From: Rhizobium sp. C4
Lineage (GTDB): Bacteria > Pseudomonadota > Alphaproteobacteria > Rhizobiales > Rhizobiaceae
DNA: 64,000 bases
Assembly (NCBI RefSeq): GCF_021026315.1
Contig: NZ_JAJNCX010000016.1
Coordinates: 1 to 64,000, forward strand
Direction of reading: 5' to 3'
Positions 54,678 through 64,000 of this stretch are shown here, in pieces (within the stretch, counting starts at the first letter, position 1; each line of letters starts with the position of its first letter). The notes beneath the pieces were generated by a model. The model was not told the DNA's origin. It did no database searches and saw nothing but the letters and a program-made list of their open reading frames with translations. The position numbers and the translations under genes were made by a program.

Positions 54678-56003
54678 TCAGTCGGTGAATTCGATATAGG
54701 TGGCGGTGTCCTTCAGTGCCGGATCATAACGACCGACGATCGTCTCGCCGTTGAAGACCGCCGTCACGCTTTCCGGCTTGTCACCGGCAACCGGCACATT
54801 GGCGCTGGCGACATGCGGAACCGGGTCGTTCGGGTCGATGCCGGGCAGGATGAGGCCATTGGCAGTCGCCTGGTCATCGGGGCCGAAATAGCCGCGCGGG
54901 CGCTTCACGAAGATGAAGTTGCCCTGTGCGGGCGCCGGCTGCAGGCGCAGATCCATGTAGCGGAACGAGCGCGGCAGCAGGCCGCGGAAATAGCGGGTTT
55001 CCGGATAGCCGTCGGCCTTGATGTCGAATTCGTAGGTCTGGCTTGGCCGGGCATGGAAATCGCCCCAGACGCCATCGGCACCCACTGTCTTTTCATAGAC
55101 CGCCGGGCCGAAGCGTTCGCCGGTCTTGGGATCGGTCGCGTAGATCGACAGCTTTGCGCCGGGCACGGGCAGATTGGTCGGGCCGCCATTTTCATAGCCG
55201 GTGATCATGCCGGAGAGAACCGGGTTCTCCTCCGCGACGATCGCATGGGTGCCGGCCTTCTCGCCGGTGATGGCCTGATAGATGATCTCGAAGGCGAGCT
55301 TCGAATAGGCCGTCTCACGGTGGTCGGCGCCGGGAATGACGCGGTTGTCCGCGCCCTTGAGCTCCTGGGACTCATAGTTGATCCCCGTGGGCTTGCCGGC
55401 CATGCCGACATATTTGCCCTCAGGCTGGGTATAGAGGTCGAACTTGTCGGAGCGGATGAGCGTGACCGGAATACCCGGCAGCACTTCCGGTTCGGCAGAG
55501 AGATTTTTCAGGAACGGGGCCGCGCCGTTGAATTCGGAACCCTGCGCCGCATTCGGCAGCACGAAGACGCCGTGATGGACGCAGCCGCCGAGCACCATGC
55601 GCTCGACCTTGGCGGCACCGCCGAAATTCTTCACATAATTGCGCGCCGTCTGGCAGCCGCGGGAATTGGCAACGATCACCACCTTTTCGGCGCCGGTCGC
55701 CTTCAGCGCTTCGTCGACTTCGGCGGCCACCGCCTGTGCGGCATCCGTCGTCGATGAGCGGTTGACTTCCTGCGCATTGTCATCGGCGCGGGCGCTCGGA
55801 TGCGGGATATCGACGGCGAAGAGATGATCTGCCGGATAGCCGTTGCTCTCGAAACGCCAGAACTGCGTCATCCAGAGCGCGGCGGTGTCGCCGTTGCCAT
55901 GGACGAAGACGACGGGCGGGAATTTGGCATCGGCGGATTGGGCAGCGGTCATGGAAGCAAGCGAGGCGATGGAAGCAAGGAGAAGGCGCGGCAGTATGGA
56001 CAT
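54678..56003 (-). CDS. Secreted alpha/beta-hydrolase (lipase-like)
   Basis: A 441-residue exported protein with a signal peptide (PRLLLASIASLASMTAAQSA). The hydrolase part has FVHGNGDTAALW (oxyanion region) and a nucleophile elbow in VIVANSRGCQTARNYV, i.e. N-S-R-G in place of the usual G-x-S-x-G. ADHRETAYSKLAFEII supplies a likely catalytic His. A C-terminal domain (about 260-441, PNLPVPGAKLSIYATD and FDIKADGYPETRYF) looks like a beta-sandwich. Substrate unknown. Confidence 0.78.
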   Translation of the reverse strand: MSILPRLLLASIASLASMTAAQSADAKFPPVVFVHGNGDTAALWMTQFWRFESNGYPADHLFAVDIPHPSARADDNAQEVNRSSTTDAAQAVAAEVDEALKATGAEKVVIVANSRGCQTARNYVKNFGGAAKVERMVLGGCVHHGVFVLPNAAQGSEFNGAAPFLKNLSAEPEVLPGIPVTLIRSDKFDLYTQPEGKYVGMAGKPTGINYESQELKGADNRVIPGADHRETAYSKLAFEIIYQAITGEKAGTHAIVAEENPVLSGMITGYENGGPTNLPVPGAKLSIYATDPKTGERFGPAVYEKTVGADGVWGDFHARPSQTYEFDIKADGYPETRYFRGLLPRSFRYMDLRLQPAPAQGNFIFVKRPRGYFGPDDQATANGLILPGIDPNDPVPHVASANVPVAGDKPESVTAVFNGETIVGRYDPALKDTATYIEFTD

Positions 56004-56098
56004 GACATCTCTTCCAGAGTGGCGGGCGGATTGCCGAGATCAGCCCTCCTCCCATGCGATCATGACATGATCATGTCGGTCTTATATTCAAGCAAAAT

Positions 56099-57469
56099 TC
56101 ACATATGCGCGCTCTTCTCCATGGCCGTACCGTCGCCGCGCTCCTGATTGCGCTGGTGGCGGATCGTTTCGGCCATGAAGGCGCGCGAGAGGCCATGGTA
56201 GAGCGGTTCGCGGTTAATGAGGCGCGAGGTGATGTAGCCGAGCATGGCGGTTGCCATGAGCGCAATGACATTCTGGTGGCTGTCGGTCATTTCCAGGATG
56301 ATGACGAAAGCGGTCATCGGCGCCTGCACGACGCCGGCGAAGTAGCCGGCCATGCCGAGCAGTGCCGCAATGCCGGCATTGGTGCCGAGGATGAGGCCGA
56401 TGGTCGAGCCGATGCCGGCGCCGACGGCGAGCGACGGCGCGAAGAGGCCACCGGGAATGCCCGACATGGTGCAGAGGAACGTGGCGGCCAGCTTCTCGAC
56501 AAAGAAGAGCGGCGGCAGCGGCGTGCCCTGCAGGGCTCCGCGCGCCTGGCTGTAGCCGGTGCCGAAGGTGAGCCCGCCCGAGACGATGCCGATGACGGCC
56601 ACGAGGAACCCGAAGCCGGCGGCAATGGCGAGAAGCCGCGGCAGGGGGGCGGCCTGCCGCCAGCGCTTGAGCCGGATCGTCAGCCGGAGCACGGCGGTGG
56701 AAAAAAGGGCCCCGAAGGCGCCGCCGCCAATGCCGCAGAGCAGGACCAGCCACCAGTCGCGAAGCCCGTTCATCACGTCATGCGTCGAGCCGAAATAGGT
56801 ATTGTAGTCGCCAAGCAGCCCCATGGCGGCAAGGCCGGACAGGATGACGGCGGTGAGCACCGCGCCATTGGCACGGATCTCGAAATTGCGGCTCATTTCC
56901 TCGATCGCGAAGACGATGCCGGCCAGCGGCGTGTTGAAGGCCGCCGCAATCCCCGCCGCCGAGCCGGCGAGAATCAGTCCCCTCGCCTGCACGACGCCGC
57001 CGATGCGGGCGGCCTGCAGCATGATCGACGCGCCGACCTGCACCGTCGGCCCCTCGCGGCCGATCGAGCCGCCACAGAAGATGCCGAAGATGGTGAGTAC
57101 GATCTTGGCGGCCGCCAGCTTCAGCGAGAGCAGGAAGCTCCGGCTTTCCGCATCGTGGAAATGGCGCGCGGCAATCGCCTGCGGGATGCCCGAACCTTGC
57201 GAATTGGGAAAATAGCGGAAGGCGAGCCAGGCCGAGAGCGCAAAGCCTGCGGGCGTCAGCGCCAGCGGAATGAGGAAGCTGTAGGCGCCCGAATGGGTGA
57301 CATGATGAAAGGCGTCGCTCGCCCAGTCGGATGCCTTGGCGAAGACGACGCTGACGAGGCCGATGGCCAGCGCGCCGATCCAGAAGACCAGCCTCGCCTG
57401 CCACATGTTGCGTCTGCCGCGCATGACCTTGATGCGGCGGAGGAGTTTCAGCTTGCGGGGATTTGGCAT
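56099..57469 (-). CDS. ClC family chloride channel/transporter
   Basis: A 456-residue membrane protein with the three ClC selectivity motifs: GSGIPQA, GREGPTVQVG and GGLFAPSLAVGAGIG. About 12 helices. The glutamate of GREGP that gates and couples protons is present, so it may be a Cl-/H+ exchanger. Divergent from the DUF2156 gene. Confidence 0.94.
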   Translation of the reverse strand: MPNPRKLKLLRRIKVMRGRRNMWQARLVFWIGALAIGLVSVVFAKASDWASDAFHHVTHSGAYSFLIPLALTPAGFALSAWLAFRYFPNSQGSGIPQAIAARHFHDAESRSFLLSLKLAAAKIVLTIFGIFCGGSIGREGPTVQVGASIMLQAARIGGVVQARGLILAGSAAGIAAAFNTPLAGIVFAIEEMSRNFEIRANGAVLTAVILSGLAAMGLLGDYNTYFGSTHDVMNGLRDWWLVLLCGIGGGAFGALFSTAVLRLTIRLKRWRQAAPLPRLLAIAAGFGFLVAVIGIVSGGLTFGTGYSQARGALQGTPLPPLFFVEKLAATFLCTMSGIPGGLFAPSLAVGAGIGSTIGLILGTNAGIAALLGMAGYFAGVVQAPMTAFVIILEMTDSHQNVIALMATAMLGYITSRLINREPLYHGLSRAFMAETIRHQRNQERGDGTAMEKSAHM

Positions 57470-57846
57470 GGGGGGACGCGCTCTGGGGACGGAATTGTCG
57501 TGTGCCTGGGGTTAGACGCCCTTGTTTTGACAATTTCAAGGTCTTATGCAGCGCGGCGGCGTCATCTTCAGGGTGGCTCGGGTTCCGGACCCGACTGCGG
57601 GCCAGTTTGTGCATCCTATAAAGCAATGCCCAAGCATTGTGCACTTTAAGGCAGATGCCCCATGAACTGCTAAGCGAGCCGTAGCATTTCATTTCCTCGA
57701 AAGAGCTAAAACAATGCGCACATTCCTGCGAATTTGATGAATTTTCTTGGGATAGACTTTAAAACTCCATTCAGCTGTCATGTTTATATAGCCAAAGCCA
57801 TGATAAGCGCCGCGAACGGCGTCCGGTTGAGACCTCAGGAACAAAC
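57470..57846. other. Divergent promoter region
   Basis: 377 bp between the divergent ClC and DUF2156 genes, AT-rich at 57690-57800. It presumably holds both promoters. No gene is supported. An AGGAAC ribosome-binding site precedes the ATG at 57847. Confidence 0.45.
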
Positions 57847-59151
57847 ATGCTCGACATAACGGCCTTGTCTGCAACGAACACGGCAACCGAGATTGGCCAT
57901 GCCGCGGAGACGGCGGTGGTGGCTATTCGGCAGAAACATCGCACGTCACGATGGGCTGCGCCGGCAGCCGTCTCGGCGCTCGCCTTCTATGCCGGCGTCA
58001 GCACCGCCTTCGACGGCGCGATCGTCGGACCGCTGATGCGGCAGGCGATGAAGCACGTCTTCTACCAGCCGGTCGGCGGCGGCGTGGCGCTTGCCGCAAC
58101 GATCAGCGTGCTGGCCGGACGCCGCGCCATGCGCGCCTGGCGCCAGCGCGGCCCGGCCCCCGCCCGCGACGAACTCCGCCGGGCAAGCGACATCGCGATC
58201 CGCCACGACAATGCGGCTGCCGGTCTTGTCCGCCTCGGCGACAAGAAGCTTCTCTTCTCCGATTGCGGCCAGGCCTTCATCATGTTTGGCTGCCGCGGCC
58301 GCTCGATGGTGGCCCTCTTCGACCCTGTCGGTCCGCGCCACCTCTGGCCGTCGCTGGTTCTGAAGTTCCGCGCCGAAGCCGAGCGCCTGATGCTTCGCCC
58401 CGTCTTCTACCAGGTCTCCTCCGATTTCCTGCCGGTGGCAGTGGAAACAGGCATGAAGCCCTACAAGATCGGCGAAGAAGCGGTGCTCGACCTCACCGCA
58501 TTTTCGCTCGCCGGCGGCGACTGGCTGAAGCTGCGCCGCTCGATCAACCGGGCGGAGCGCGACGGGCTTTCCTTCGAAATGCTGGTGCCGGAGGCTGTCC
58601 CGGCCGTGATGGGCGAACTTGCCCGCGTTTCCGACCTGTGGCTTTCCACCCAGAACGCCAGCGAAAAGGGTTTCTCCCTCGGCACGTTCCGCAACGACTA
58701 TGTCGCCTCGACGCCCGTCGCGGTGATCCGGGTCGATGGCCACATCGTCGCCTTCGCGAATATCCTGACGACCGAGAGCGGTCATGCCTTCATCGACCTG
58801 ATGCGCTCTCTGCCGGGCGTTCACCGCGGCGCGATGGACCTGCTCTTCGTGCGGATCATGGAACACCTGAAACAGGCCGGCTATTTCCGCCTGAACCTCG
58901 GCATGGCACCGCTTTCCGGCCTTTCCGACCATGCCAGCGCACCGCTCTGGAACCGCATCGGCAACCAGGTCTTCGAAAAGGGCGAGCGCTTCTACAATTT
59001 CAAGGGCGTGAAGACCTTCAAGTCGAAGTTCGACCCCGAATGGCAGCCGCGCTACCTGATTGCCGGCGGCCTCGGCCTGCCTGTCTCCGCCATGCTCGAC
59101 GTCACGCTGCTGATCGGCGGCGGCCTGCGCGGGGTCTTCCGGCGGTCATAA
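57847..59151 (+). CDS. DUF2156 (MprF-type aminoacyl-phosphatidylglycerol synthase domain) protein
   Basis: A 434-residue protein: short N-terminus with one or two hydrophobic segments (about 40-90), then a DUF2156/LPG-synthase domain of tandem GNAT folds. Features are FIMFGCRGRSMVALFDPVGP, LKLRRSINRAERDGLSFE, EKGFSLGTFRNDYV and FYNFKGVKTFKSKFDPEWQPRYL, the last matching the MprF catalytic C-terminus. It lacks the large flippase domain of MprF/LpiA. A role in adding amino acids to phosphatidylglycerol is inferred. Confidence 0.85.
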   Translation: MLDITALSATNTATEIGHAAETAVVAIRQKHRTSRWAAPAAVSALAFYAGVSTAFDGAIVGPLMRQAMKHVFYQPVGGGVALAATISVLAGRRAMRAWRQRGPAPARDELRRASDIAIRHDNAAAGLVRLGDKKLLFSDCGQAFIMFGCRGRSMVALFDPVGPRHLWPSLVLKFRAEAERLMLRPVFYQVSSDFLPVAVETGMKPYKIGEEAVLDLTAFSLAGGDWLKLRRSINRAERDGLSFEMLVPEAVPAVMGELARVSDLWLSTQNASEKGFSLGTFRNDYVASTPVAVIRVDGHIVAFANILTTESGHAFIDLMRSLPGVHRGAMDLLFVRIMEHLKQAGYFRLNLGMAPLSGLSDHASAPLWNRIGNQVFEKGERFYNFKGVKTFKSKFDPEWQPRYLIAGGLGLPVSAMLDVTLLIGGGLRGVFRRS

Positions 59152-59199
59152 GGCCGGGTGATACGGCGGCAGACAATCTGCCGCCGCACCCACGTTTTC

Positions 59200-60054
59200 C
59201 TACTTCGAACCGAAAAAGTCGCGGACGGCCTTCGTATAGCCTGCCGGATCCTGCAGCATGGCGAAGTGGCTGACATCCTTGAGGATGATGAGCTTGGCGC
59301 CCGGAACCATGCTGGCAATATAGTCCGTGTGCCCACGGTCGACCGCCTCGTCATGATCGCCCAAGACAATTGCCGTCGGGACCTTGATCGACTTCAGGTC
59401 GCTGTCCGGCCAGTTCGGCTGGGTTGCCCACATGTCGCTGATCTGCTTGACGAAGGCGTCATATTCGGTCGGCGTCGGGGAGATCTTCTTGTAGACCTCG
59501 CCGCTGCGGTCGATATAGGCGGCAAACGTCTTGTTCTCCATCACGTCGGACTTGACGCCCTCGACCTTGGTGTTGGCGGCCTGGGCGAAGAGCTTTTCGA
59601 GCCGTTCGGGATGATGGATGGCGATGTCGAGGCCGATAATGCCGCCATCGCTCCAGCCGACGAGATCGACCTTCTGGACCTTCAGATAGTCGAGCAGCGC
59701 CAGATAGTCCGACGACATCAGATCATAGCCATAGGGCTCGGCATTGCGCGTGGAGCGGCCATGGCCGCGGCTGTCTGCAACGATGACCGTATGGTCTTTG
59801 GCAAGATCCGCCACCTGATTGGCCCAGATATCGCCATAGCCGAGACCGCCATGGATCATCAGGATCGGTGTGCCGGGGGCGGTGCCATAGACGGCATAAT
59901 ACATCTGGATGCCGTTGACTGGTGCCGTGCCGGACTTGACGGCGGCGGGCATGGCCGGCGGTTCCGGCAGCTCGGTCCAGCGATCGGCAGCCTGAGCGAC
60001 CGATGCGGCGAGAACGGCAAGCGCGCAGCCTGCCGCAACAATCCATTTTCTCAT
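59200..60054 (-). CDS. Secreted alpha/beta-hydrolase
   Basis: A 284-residue exported hydrolase: signal peptide (WIVAAGCALAVLAASVAQAA), oxyanion HGG in ILMIHGGLGYGD, nucleophile elbow LVGWSDGGIIGLD (G-x-S-x-G), acid in VLGDHDEAV and catalytic His in DVSHFAML. All three triad residues are visible. It is convergent with the DUF2156 gene, the ends 48 bp apart. Substrate unknown. Start at 60054 chosen for the signal peptide. Confidence 0.87.
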   Translation of the reverse strand: MRKWIVAAGCALAVLAASVAQAADRWTELPEPPAMPAAVKSGTAPVNGIQMYYAVYGTAPGTPILMIHGGLGYGDIWANQVADLAKDHTVIVADSRGHGRSTRNAEPYGYDLMSSDYLALLDYLKVQKVDLVGWSDGGIIGLDIAIHHPERLEKLFAQAANTKVEGVKSDVMENKTFAAYIDRSGEVYKKISPTPTEYDAFVKQISDMWATQPNWPDSDLKSIKVPTAIVLGDHDEAVDRGHTDYIASMVPGAKLIILKDVSHFAMLQDPAGYTKAVRDFFGSK

Positions 60055-60172
60055 GTCATTCCCCTTTTTGCTCGTTTGTGACGAATTTGCGAAGACGGCT
60101 TGAATGCCGGCTTTCGGGCCATCATAATCGTCCCGCCCCACGCCCGTTATCCGTTTTACGCAAGAGGCGGCG

Positions 60173-61129
60173 ATGCCCACGGAACCCGAACGCTCCGGCC
60201 TGACCATCCATCGCGATCGCTTCGCCGATATCGACCGGCAGGCGGCGCAGCTGAGCGGCTATGACCAGATCTATCGCCAGCTGAGCCGGGGTGCCTTTGC
60301 CGGCAGCTTCACCACCGTGGAAGGCCGGGGAGGCGCGGGTGTCTATGTCGAGACGGTCAATCAGGTGATCGAGCAGTTCAGCAGCGTGCCGGCCGACCAG
60401 ACGAGCCTTGTGTTTCTGTGTGGCGACCAGCCATCGGCGCGGTTCGGCGCAAGGGCATTTGCGCCCGGCACAGCCATGCTTCTCGGACCGGGCGCGGAGA
60501 TCGATTTCCAGAGTACGCCCGGGACGCATGTCTGCGTCGTGACATTCGGCGGCGAGGCCCTGCGGCAGGCGGGCGAGGCAAGTGGCATGCTGCCGCCGGC
60601 GCGCGGCGAAACGCGGCTCATCGACAATCCAGCCGCGACCGGCCGCCTCGTCCAGACGGTCAACGCGCTTCTGCATTGCGCGCTTCTGGCCGCCGGCATG
60701 GGGCCGGAGGCGCTCGACCCTGACGGCTTCAGCGCCGAGATCGCGGCGATCATGGTGGCGATGAGCGGATTTGCGGGTGCGGGACTGGCGCACCGCCTCC
60801 CCTCGCCCGACCGCCGCGCAGCACTTTTCCGGGAAGCGCGCGCGACGATCCACGACAGCCTCGACACCGTCTCGGTGCCGCGGCTGCAAAGCCGGCTCAA
60901 TGTCAGCCGCCGCACGCTCGAATATGCCTTCCACGAGGCCGTGGGCATGAGCCCCCACGCCTATATCGCCGCCCTCCGGCTGGACGCAGTGCGCCGCGCA
61001 CTGAAATCGAACAGCGACAGCATCGGCGACATCGCCGCCCGCTACGGCATCTGGCATCTCGGCCGGCTGGCGGGGCAGTTCCGCGAGGCATTCGGGGTGC
61101 TGCCATCGGAGACGCGGCGGGGGACATAA
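60173..61129 (+). CDS. AraC family transcriptional regulator
   Basis: A 318-residue regulator. N-terminal ~200 residues are a sensing domain with RGAFAGSFTTVEGRGGAGVYVE and LVFLCGDQPSARFGARAF. C-terminal AraC helix-turn-helix pair: SVPRLQSRLNVSRRTLEYAFHEAVGMSPHAYIAALRLDAVRRAL and IGDIAARYGIWHLGRLAGQFREAFGVLPS. Divergent from the secreted hydrolase, which may be its target. Confidence 0.92.
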   Translation: MPTEPERSGLTIHRDRFADIDRQAAQLSGYDQIYRQLSRGAFAGSFTTVEGRGGAGVYVETVNQVIEQFSSVPADQTSLVFLCGDQPSARFGARAFAPGTAMLLGPGAEIDFQSTPGTHVCVVTFGGEALRQAGEASGMLPPARGETRLIDNPAATGRLVQTVNALLHCALLAAGMGPEALDPDGFSAEIAAIMVAMSGFAGAGLAHRLPSPDRRAALFREARATIHDSLDTVSVPRLQSRLNVSRRTLEYAFHEAVGMSPHAYIAALRLDAVRRALKSNSDSIGDIAARYGIWHLGRLAGQFREAFGVLPSETRRGT

Positions 61130-61209
61130 GCGCTGACAATGGGTTCAGGTAATTTGCCTGAAATTTCAACGGCAATTGCCGCGCCAGCGGGCTCTTCTAT
61201 CTATTAGTC

Positions 61210-61266
61210 TTCTCAGCCCGCAGACGCGGGCTGGCTGGATGCCGGCTCGAGGCCGGCATGACGGAG
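61210..61266. repeat. Element C palindromic repeat (half copy)
   Basis: CAGCCCGCAGACGCGGGCTGGCTGGATGCCGG...CCGGCATGACGGAG, the right half of element C as at 47090-47155. It lies between the AraC and betA ends. Confidence 0.75.
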
Positions 61267-61298
61267 TTGGATTATACCTTGCGCAGACAAGAGCCCCC

Positions 61299-62954
61299 TC
61301 ACCGATCACTCACCTCCCAGCGCGGATTGATCCACGGCGCCTGGTTCGAGCGTGCCAGTCTGGGCTTGCCCAGGATATGATCGGCGGCTTTTTCGCCGGT
61401 CATGATGGAGGGGCCGTTGAGGTTGCCGTAGGTGAGGCGCGGGAAGATGGAGCTGTCGGCGACGCGGAGGCCTTCGACGCCGATGACCTTGGTGTCGGGA
61501 TCGACGACGGCCATGGGGTCGTCCTTGGAGCCCATCTTGCAGGTGCCGCAGGGGTGATAGGCGCTTTCGAGATGTTCCTTCAGGAAGGCATCGATCTGTT
61601 CATCCGTCTGGACGTCCTCGCCCGGCTGGATTTCCGGGCCGCGATAGGGGTCGAAGGCCTTCTGGCCGAAGATTTCGCGGGTGAGGCGCACGCAATGGCG
61701 GAACTTCACCCAGTCTTCCTCGTGGCTCATGTAGTTGAACTTGATGACCGGATCGGCCATCGGGTCGGGCGAGCGGAGCGTGACGGCGCCGCGCGACTTG
61801 GAATGATTGTAGCCGACATGGACCTGGAAGCCATGGCTCTTCGCCGCCGCCCGCCCGTCATAGGAAATGGCGACGGGGAGGAAATGGAACTGGATGTCCG
61901 GCTGTTTGACGCCCGGTGCGGAACGGACGAAGGCGCAGGATTCGAACTGGTTGGAGGTGCCGAGACCCTGCTTGGTGAAGAGCCATTGCGCGCCGGCAAC
62001 GCCCTGCCAGAACCATGGCAGCCAGGAATAGAGCGAGACCGGCTTAGTGGCGATCTGCTGGAAATAGAATTCCATATGGTCCATCAGGTTGGCGCCGACG
62101 CCGGGGCGATCGGCCACGACCTCGATGCCCATCTCCTTCAGATGGGCTGCCGGGCCGATGCCGGAGAGCATCAGCAGCTTGGGCGAATTGAACGACGAGG
62201 CCGAGACGATGACCTCCCGGTTGGCGCGGATCACCTCGATCTTGCCACCGCGATCCACTTCCACGCCGATGGCGCGCTTGCCTTCGAAGACGACGCGACG
62301 GGCAAAGCAGCGCACCAGATCGACATTCGGCCGCTTCAGCGCCGGCTTCAGATAGGCAGACGCCGCCGACCAGCGATGGCCGTTATGGATCGTCTGCTCC
62401 ATCAGGCCGAAGCCTTCCTGCTTCTCGCCGTTATAGTCTTCCGTCGTCTCGAACCCGGCCTGCCGGCCCGCCTCCACGAAGGCGCGCACCAGCGGGTTCT
62501 TCGCCGGCCCGCGCTGGACATGCAGTGGCCCATCGGTGCCGCGCCAGCCGGCCTGCCCGCCCTTCGAGTTTTCCTGCCGCTTGAAATAGGGCAGCACATC
62601 GGCATAGGACCAGCCGGTCGCGCCGAGCTCGTCCCAGGTGTCGAAGTCTTCCGCCGAGCCACGCACATAGACCATGCCGTTGATCGAGGACGAGCCGCCG
62701 ATGACCTTGCCGCGCGGCGCGGTGATGCGGCGATTGTTGAGGTTCGGCTCGGGCTCGGAGAGATAGCCCCAATTGTAGCGCTTCATGCTCATCGGCCAGG
62801 CCAGTGCCGCCGGCATCTGGATGAACGGGCCGACGTCGGAGCCTCCGTATTCGAGGACGAGGACGGTATGCTTGCCGTCTTCGGAGAGGCGGGAGGCGAG
62901 CGCCGAGCCGGCGGAGCCGGAGCCGACGATGACGTAATCAGCTTGCATGGTCAT
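61299..62954 (-). CDS. betA: Choline dehydrogenase BetA
   Basis: A 551-residue GMC flavoprotein oxidising choline to betaine aldehyde. N-terminal [20 protein letters not shown] binds FAD; GMC signatures [18 protein letters not shown] and [16 protein letters not shown] follow; the C-terminal catalytic region has [11 protein letters not shown] and [15 protein letters not shown]. With BetB it makes the osmoprotectant glycine betaine. It is about 780 bp downstream of betB on the same strand, unusually far for this operon. Confidence 0.95.
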   Translation of the reverse strand: MTMQADYVIVGSGSAGSALASRLSEDGKHTVLVLEYGGSDVGPFIQMPAALAWPMSMKRYNWGYLSEPEPNLNNRRITAPRGKVIGGSSSINGMVYVRGSAEDFDTWDELGATGWSYADVLPYFKRQENSKGGQAGWRGTDGPLHVQRGPAKNPLVRAFVEAGRQAGFETTEDYNGEKQEGFGLMEQTIHNGHRWSAASAYLKPALKRPNVDLVRCFARRVVFEGKRAIGVEVDRGGKIEVIRANREVIVSASSFNSPKLLMLSGIGPAAHLKEMGIEVVADRPGVGANLMDHMEFYFQQIATKPVSLYSWLPWFWQGVAGAQWLFTKQGLGTSNQFESCAFVRSAPGVKQPDIQFHFLPVAISYDGRAAAKSHGFQVHVGYNHSKSRGAVTLRSPDPMADPVIKFNYMSHEEDWVKFRHCVRLTREIFGQKAFDPYRGPEIQPGEDVQTDEQIDAFLKEHLESAYHPCGTCKMGSKDDPMAVVDPDTKVIGVEGLRVADSSIFPRLTYGNLNGPSIMTGEKAADHILGKPRLARSNQAPWINPRWEVSDR

Positions 62955-62992
62955 GAGGAGAGACCTTTGGATGGGGAGTGTGGAAACTTGTC

Positions 62993-63079
62993 GTCATGCT
63001 CGGGCCTGTCCCGAGCATCTGCTCCGTTGCAACTGCGGTGACGTGCGTAGATCCTCGGGACAAGCCCGAGGATGACGGC
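62993..63079. repeat. Palindromic repeats upstream of betA
   Basis: GTCATGCTCGGG...CCCGAGCAT and CCTCGGGACAAGCCCGAGGATGACGG hairpins, related to element C. They occupy the gap between betA and the XRE gene. Confidence 0.75.
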
Positions 63080-63143
63080 GTTTGGGACACCTCGGAAGCA
63101 CGCAAAAGTTGCCGTTGACGCGACCTTCTGCTAATGTCGCACC

Positions 63144-63497
63144 ATGGAAATCGACATTCAGAGAATTACCCTCGACGGCAAGAACTACGTCATGCTCAGC
63201 GAGGATGACTTTGAAGACCTGATCGATGGCTTGAAGGCTCAGGCTATTCTGGCGCGTGTCGAGGCTGGCGAGGAAACCTGGCCGATGGAGCTTGTCGAAG
63301 AGCTTTGCGAAACCGACAGCCGCATCCGCACCTATCGCAAGTATCGCGGCTTGACCATGACCGAACTGGCGACCGCCGCCGGCATTTCGCAGCCGCATCT
63401 CTCCGATATCGAGAACGGCAAGAAGACGGGCTCGGTGGATGTGCTGAAGCGCATCGCCACTGCGTTGAAGGTCGATCTGGACGATCTGGTGGTTTGA
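63144..63497 (+). CDS. XRE family helix-turn-helix regulator
   Basis: A 117-residue DNA-binding protein. N-terminal 50 residues (LDGKNYVMLSEDDFEDLIDGLKAQAILARVEAGEETWP) resemble an antitoxin-type dimerisation segment. The C-terminal HTH_3 is YRKYRGLTMTELATAAGISQPHLSDIENGKKTGSVDVLKRIATALKVDLDDLV. No toxin gene is adjacent. It lies on the opposite strand between betB and betA, with repeats on both sides, suggesting it was inserted into the bet operon. Confidence 0.88.
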   Translation: MEIDIQRITLDGKNYVMLSEDDFEDLIDGLKAQAILARVEAGEETWPMELVEELCETDSRIRTYRKYRGLTMTELATAAGISQPHLSDIENGKKTGSVDVLKRIATALKVDLDDLVV

Positions 63498-63505
63498 GCG
63501 GCAAA

Positions 63506-63707
63506 GTCCCCCTCTGGCCTGCCGGCCATCTCCCCCACAAGGGGGGAGACGACGGGAGGCGAGCACGGCAAACTCCTCCGTCATGCCGGACTTGATCCGG
63601 CATCCAGCCAGCCCGCGTCTGCGGGCTGAATGACCTGACGACGAAAGAGTCCTCTCGCGCGACGGACGTCGCGCGGCTGGATCCCGGATCAAGTCCGGGA
63701 TGACGGC
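63506..63707. repeat. Element A and element C repeats between the XRE gene and betB
   Basis: Element A at 63506-63553 and a full element C at 63579-63707 (GTCATGCCGGACTTGATCC... inverse GGATCAAGTCCGGGATGAC). Confidence 0.88.
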
Positions 63708-63733
63708 CAGTGAGAGGGATCGTCCTGTCATCA

Positions 63734-64000
<267 letters not shown>

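Overview
The window is GC-rich alphaproteobacterial chromosome, almost certainly from the Rhizobiales (Rhizobium/Agrobacterium/Ensifer relatives). The grounds are the gene set (MucR/Ros regulator, DUF2336, DUF1491 and DUF6456 proteins, YcgN, betBA, a NikR-controlled nickel ECF transporter, a seven-gene Mrp/Pha antiporter operon, cysHDN) and the many short palindromic repeats of the RIME type (Rhizobium intergenic mosaic elements). No rRNA, tRNA, CRISPR array or complete insertion sequence was seen.

Layout. 0.3-3.7 kb: phage-type genes on the minus strand (GH19 endolysin, large terminase, putative small terminase), probably one edge of a gene-transfer-agent (GTA) cluster continuing beyond base 1. 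4.2-9.3 kb: AhpD-like protein, LysE exporter, YcgN, class A penicillin-binding protein, DUF1214/DUF1254 pair. 9.5-11.7 kb: small conserved hypotheticals and DUF2336. 11.8-14.8 kb: copper locus (small secreted protein, YcnI, CopC-CopD). 14.9-22.5 kb: soluble chemoreceptor, peptidoglycan-binding protein, histidine kinase, DUF5330, SufE, and an overlapping pair (DnaA-domain-like plus DUF6456) resembling the GTA activators GafY/GafZ. 22.7-28.5 kb: lone CbiM under a cobalamin riboswitch, then a divergent metal locus (secreted paralog of the copper-locus protein, Crp-type regulator, FecB/C/D-type ABC transporter, PCu(A)C chaperone). 28.6-32.1 kb: small stress genes with FNR/FixK-type boxes, MsrB, and the PrlF-YhaV toxin-antitoxin pair. 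32.3-38.6 kb: mrpABCDEFG. 39-45 kb: MucR, two GSTs around a SPINDLY-type glycosyltransferase, a GGDEF-EAL protein. 45.1-49.5 kb: nikR, nickel ECF transporter, brnTA. 49.5-54.3 kb: two secreted hypotheticals and cysHDN. 54.7-61.1 kb: secreted hydrolase, ClC channel, DUF2156 aminoacyl-phosphatidylglycerol synthase-like protein, second hydrolase, AraC regulator. 61.3-64 kb: betA, an XRE gene on the opposite strand, and the 3' end of betB.

The most unusual theme is that the palindromic repeats are not confined to intergenic DNA. One lies in frame inside mrpA, with conserved protein on both sides; others form most of the predicted N-terminus of the nickel ECF permease (about 140 codons) and of the terminase (about 190 codons); one may supply the start of CopC-CopD. 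Repeats also sit between genes inside the mrp, cys and bet operons. Other points of interest are GTA structural genes and a GafYZ-like pair within 20 kb, a two-copy palindromic element with a compensated stem base change, a palindrome built of two FNR-type boxes, and several perfect operator-like palindromes.
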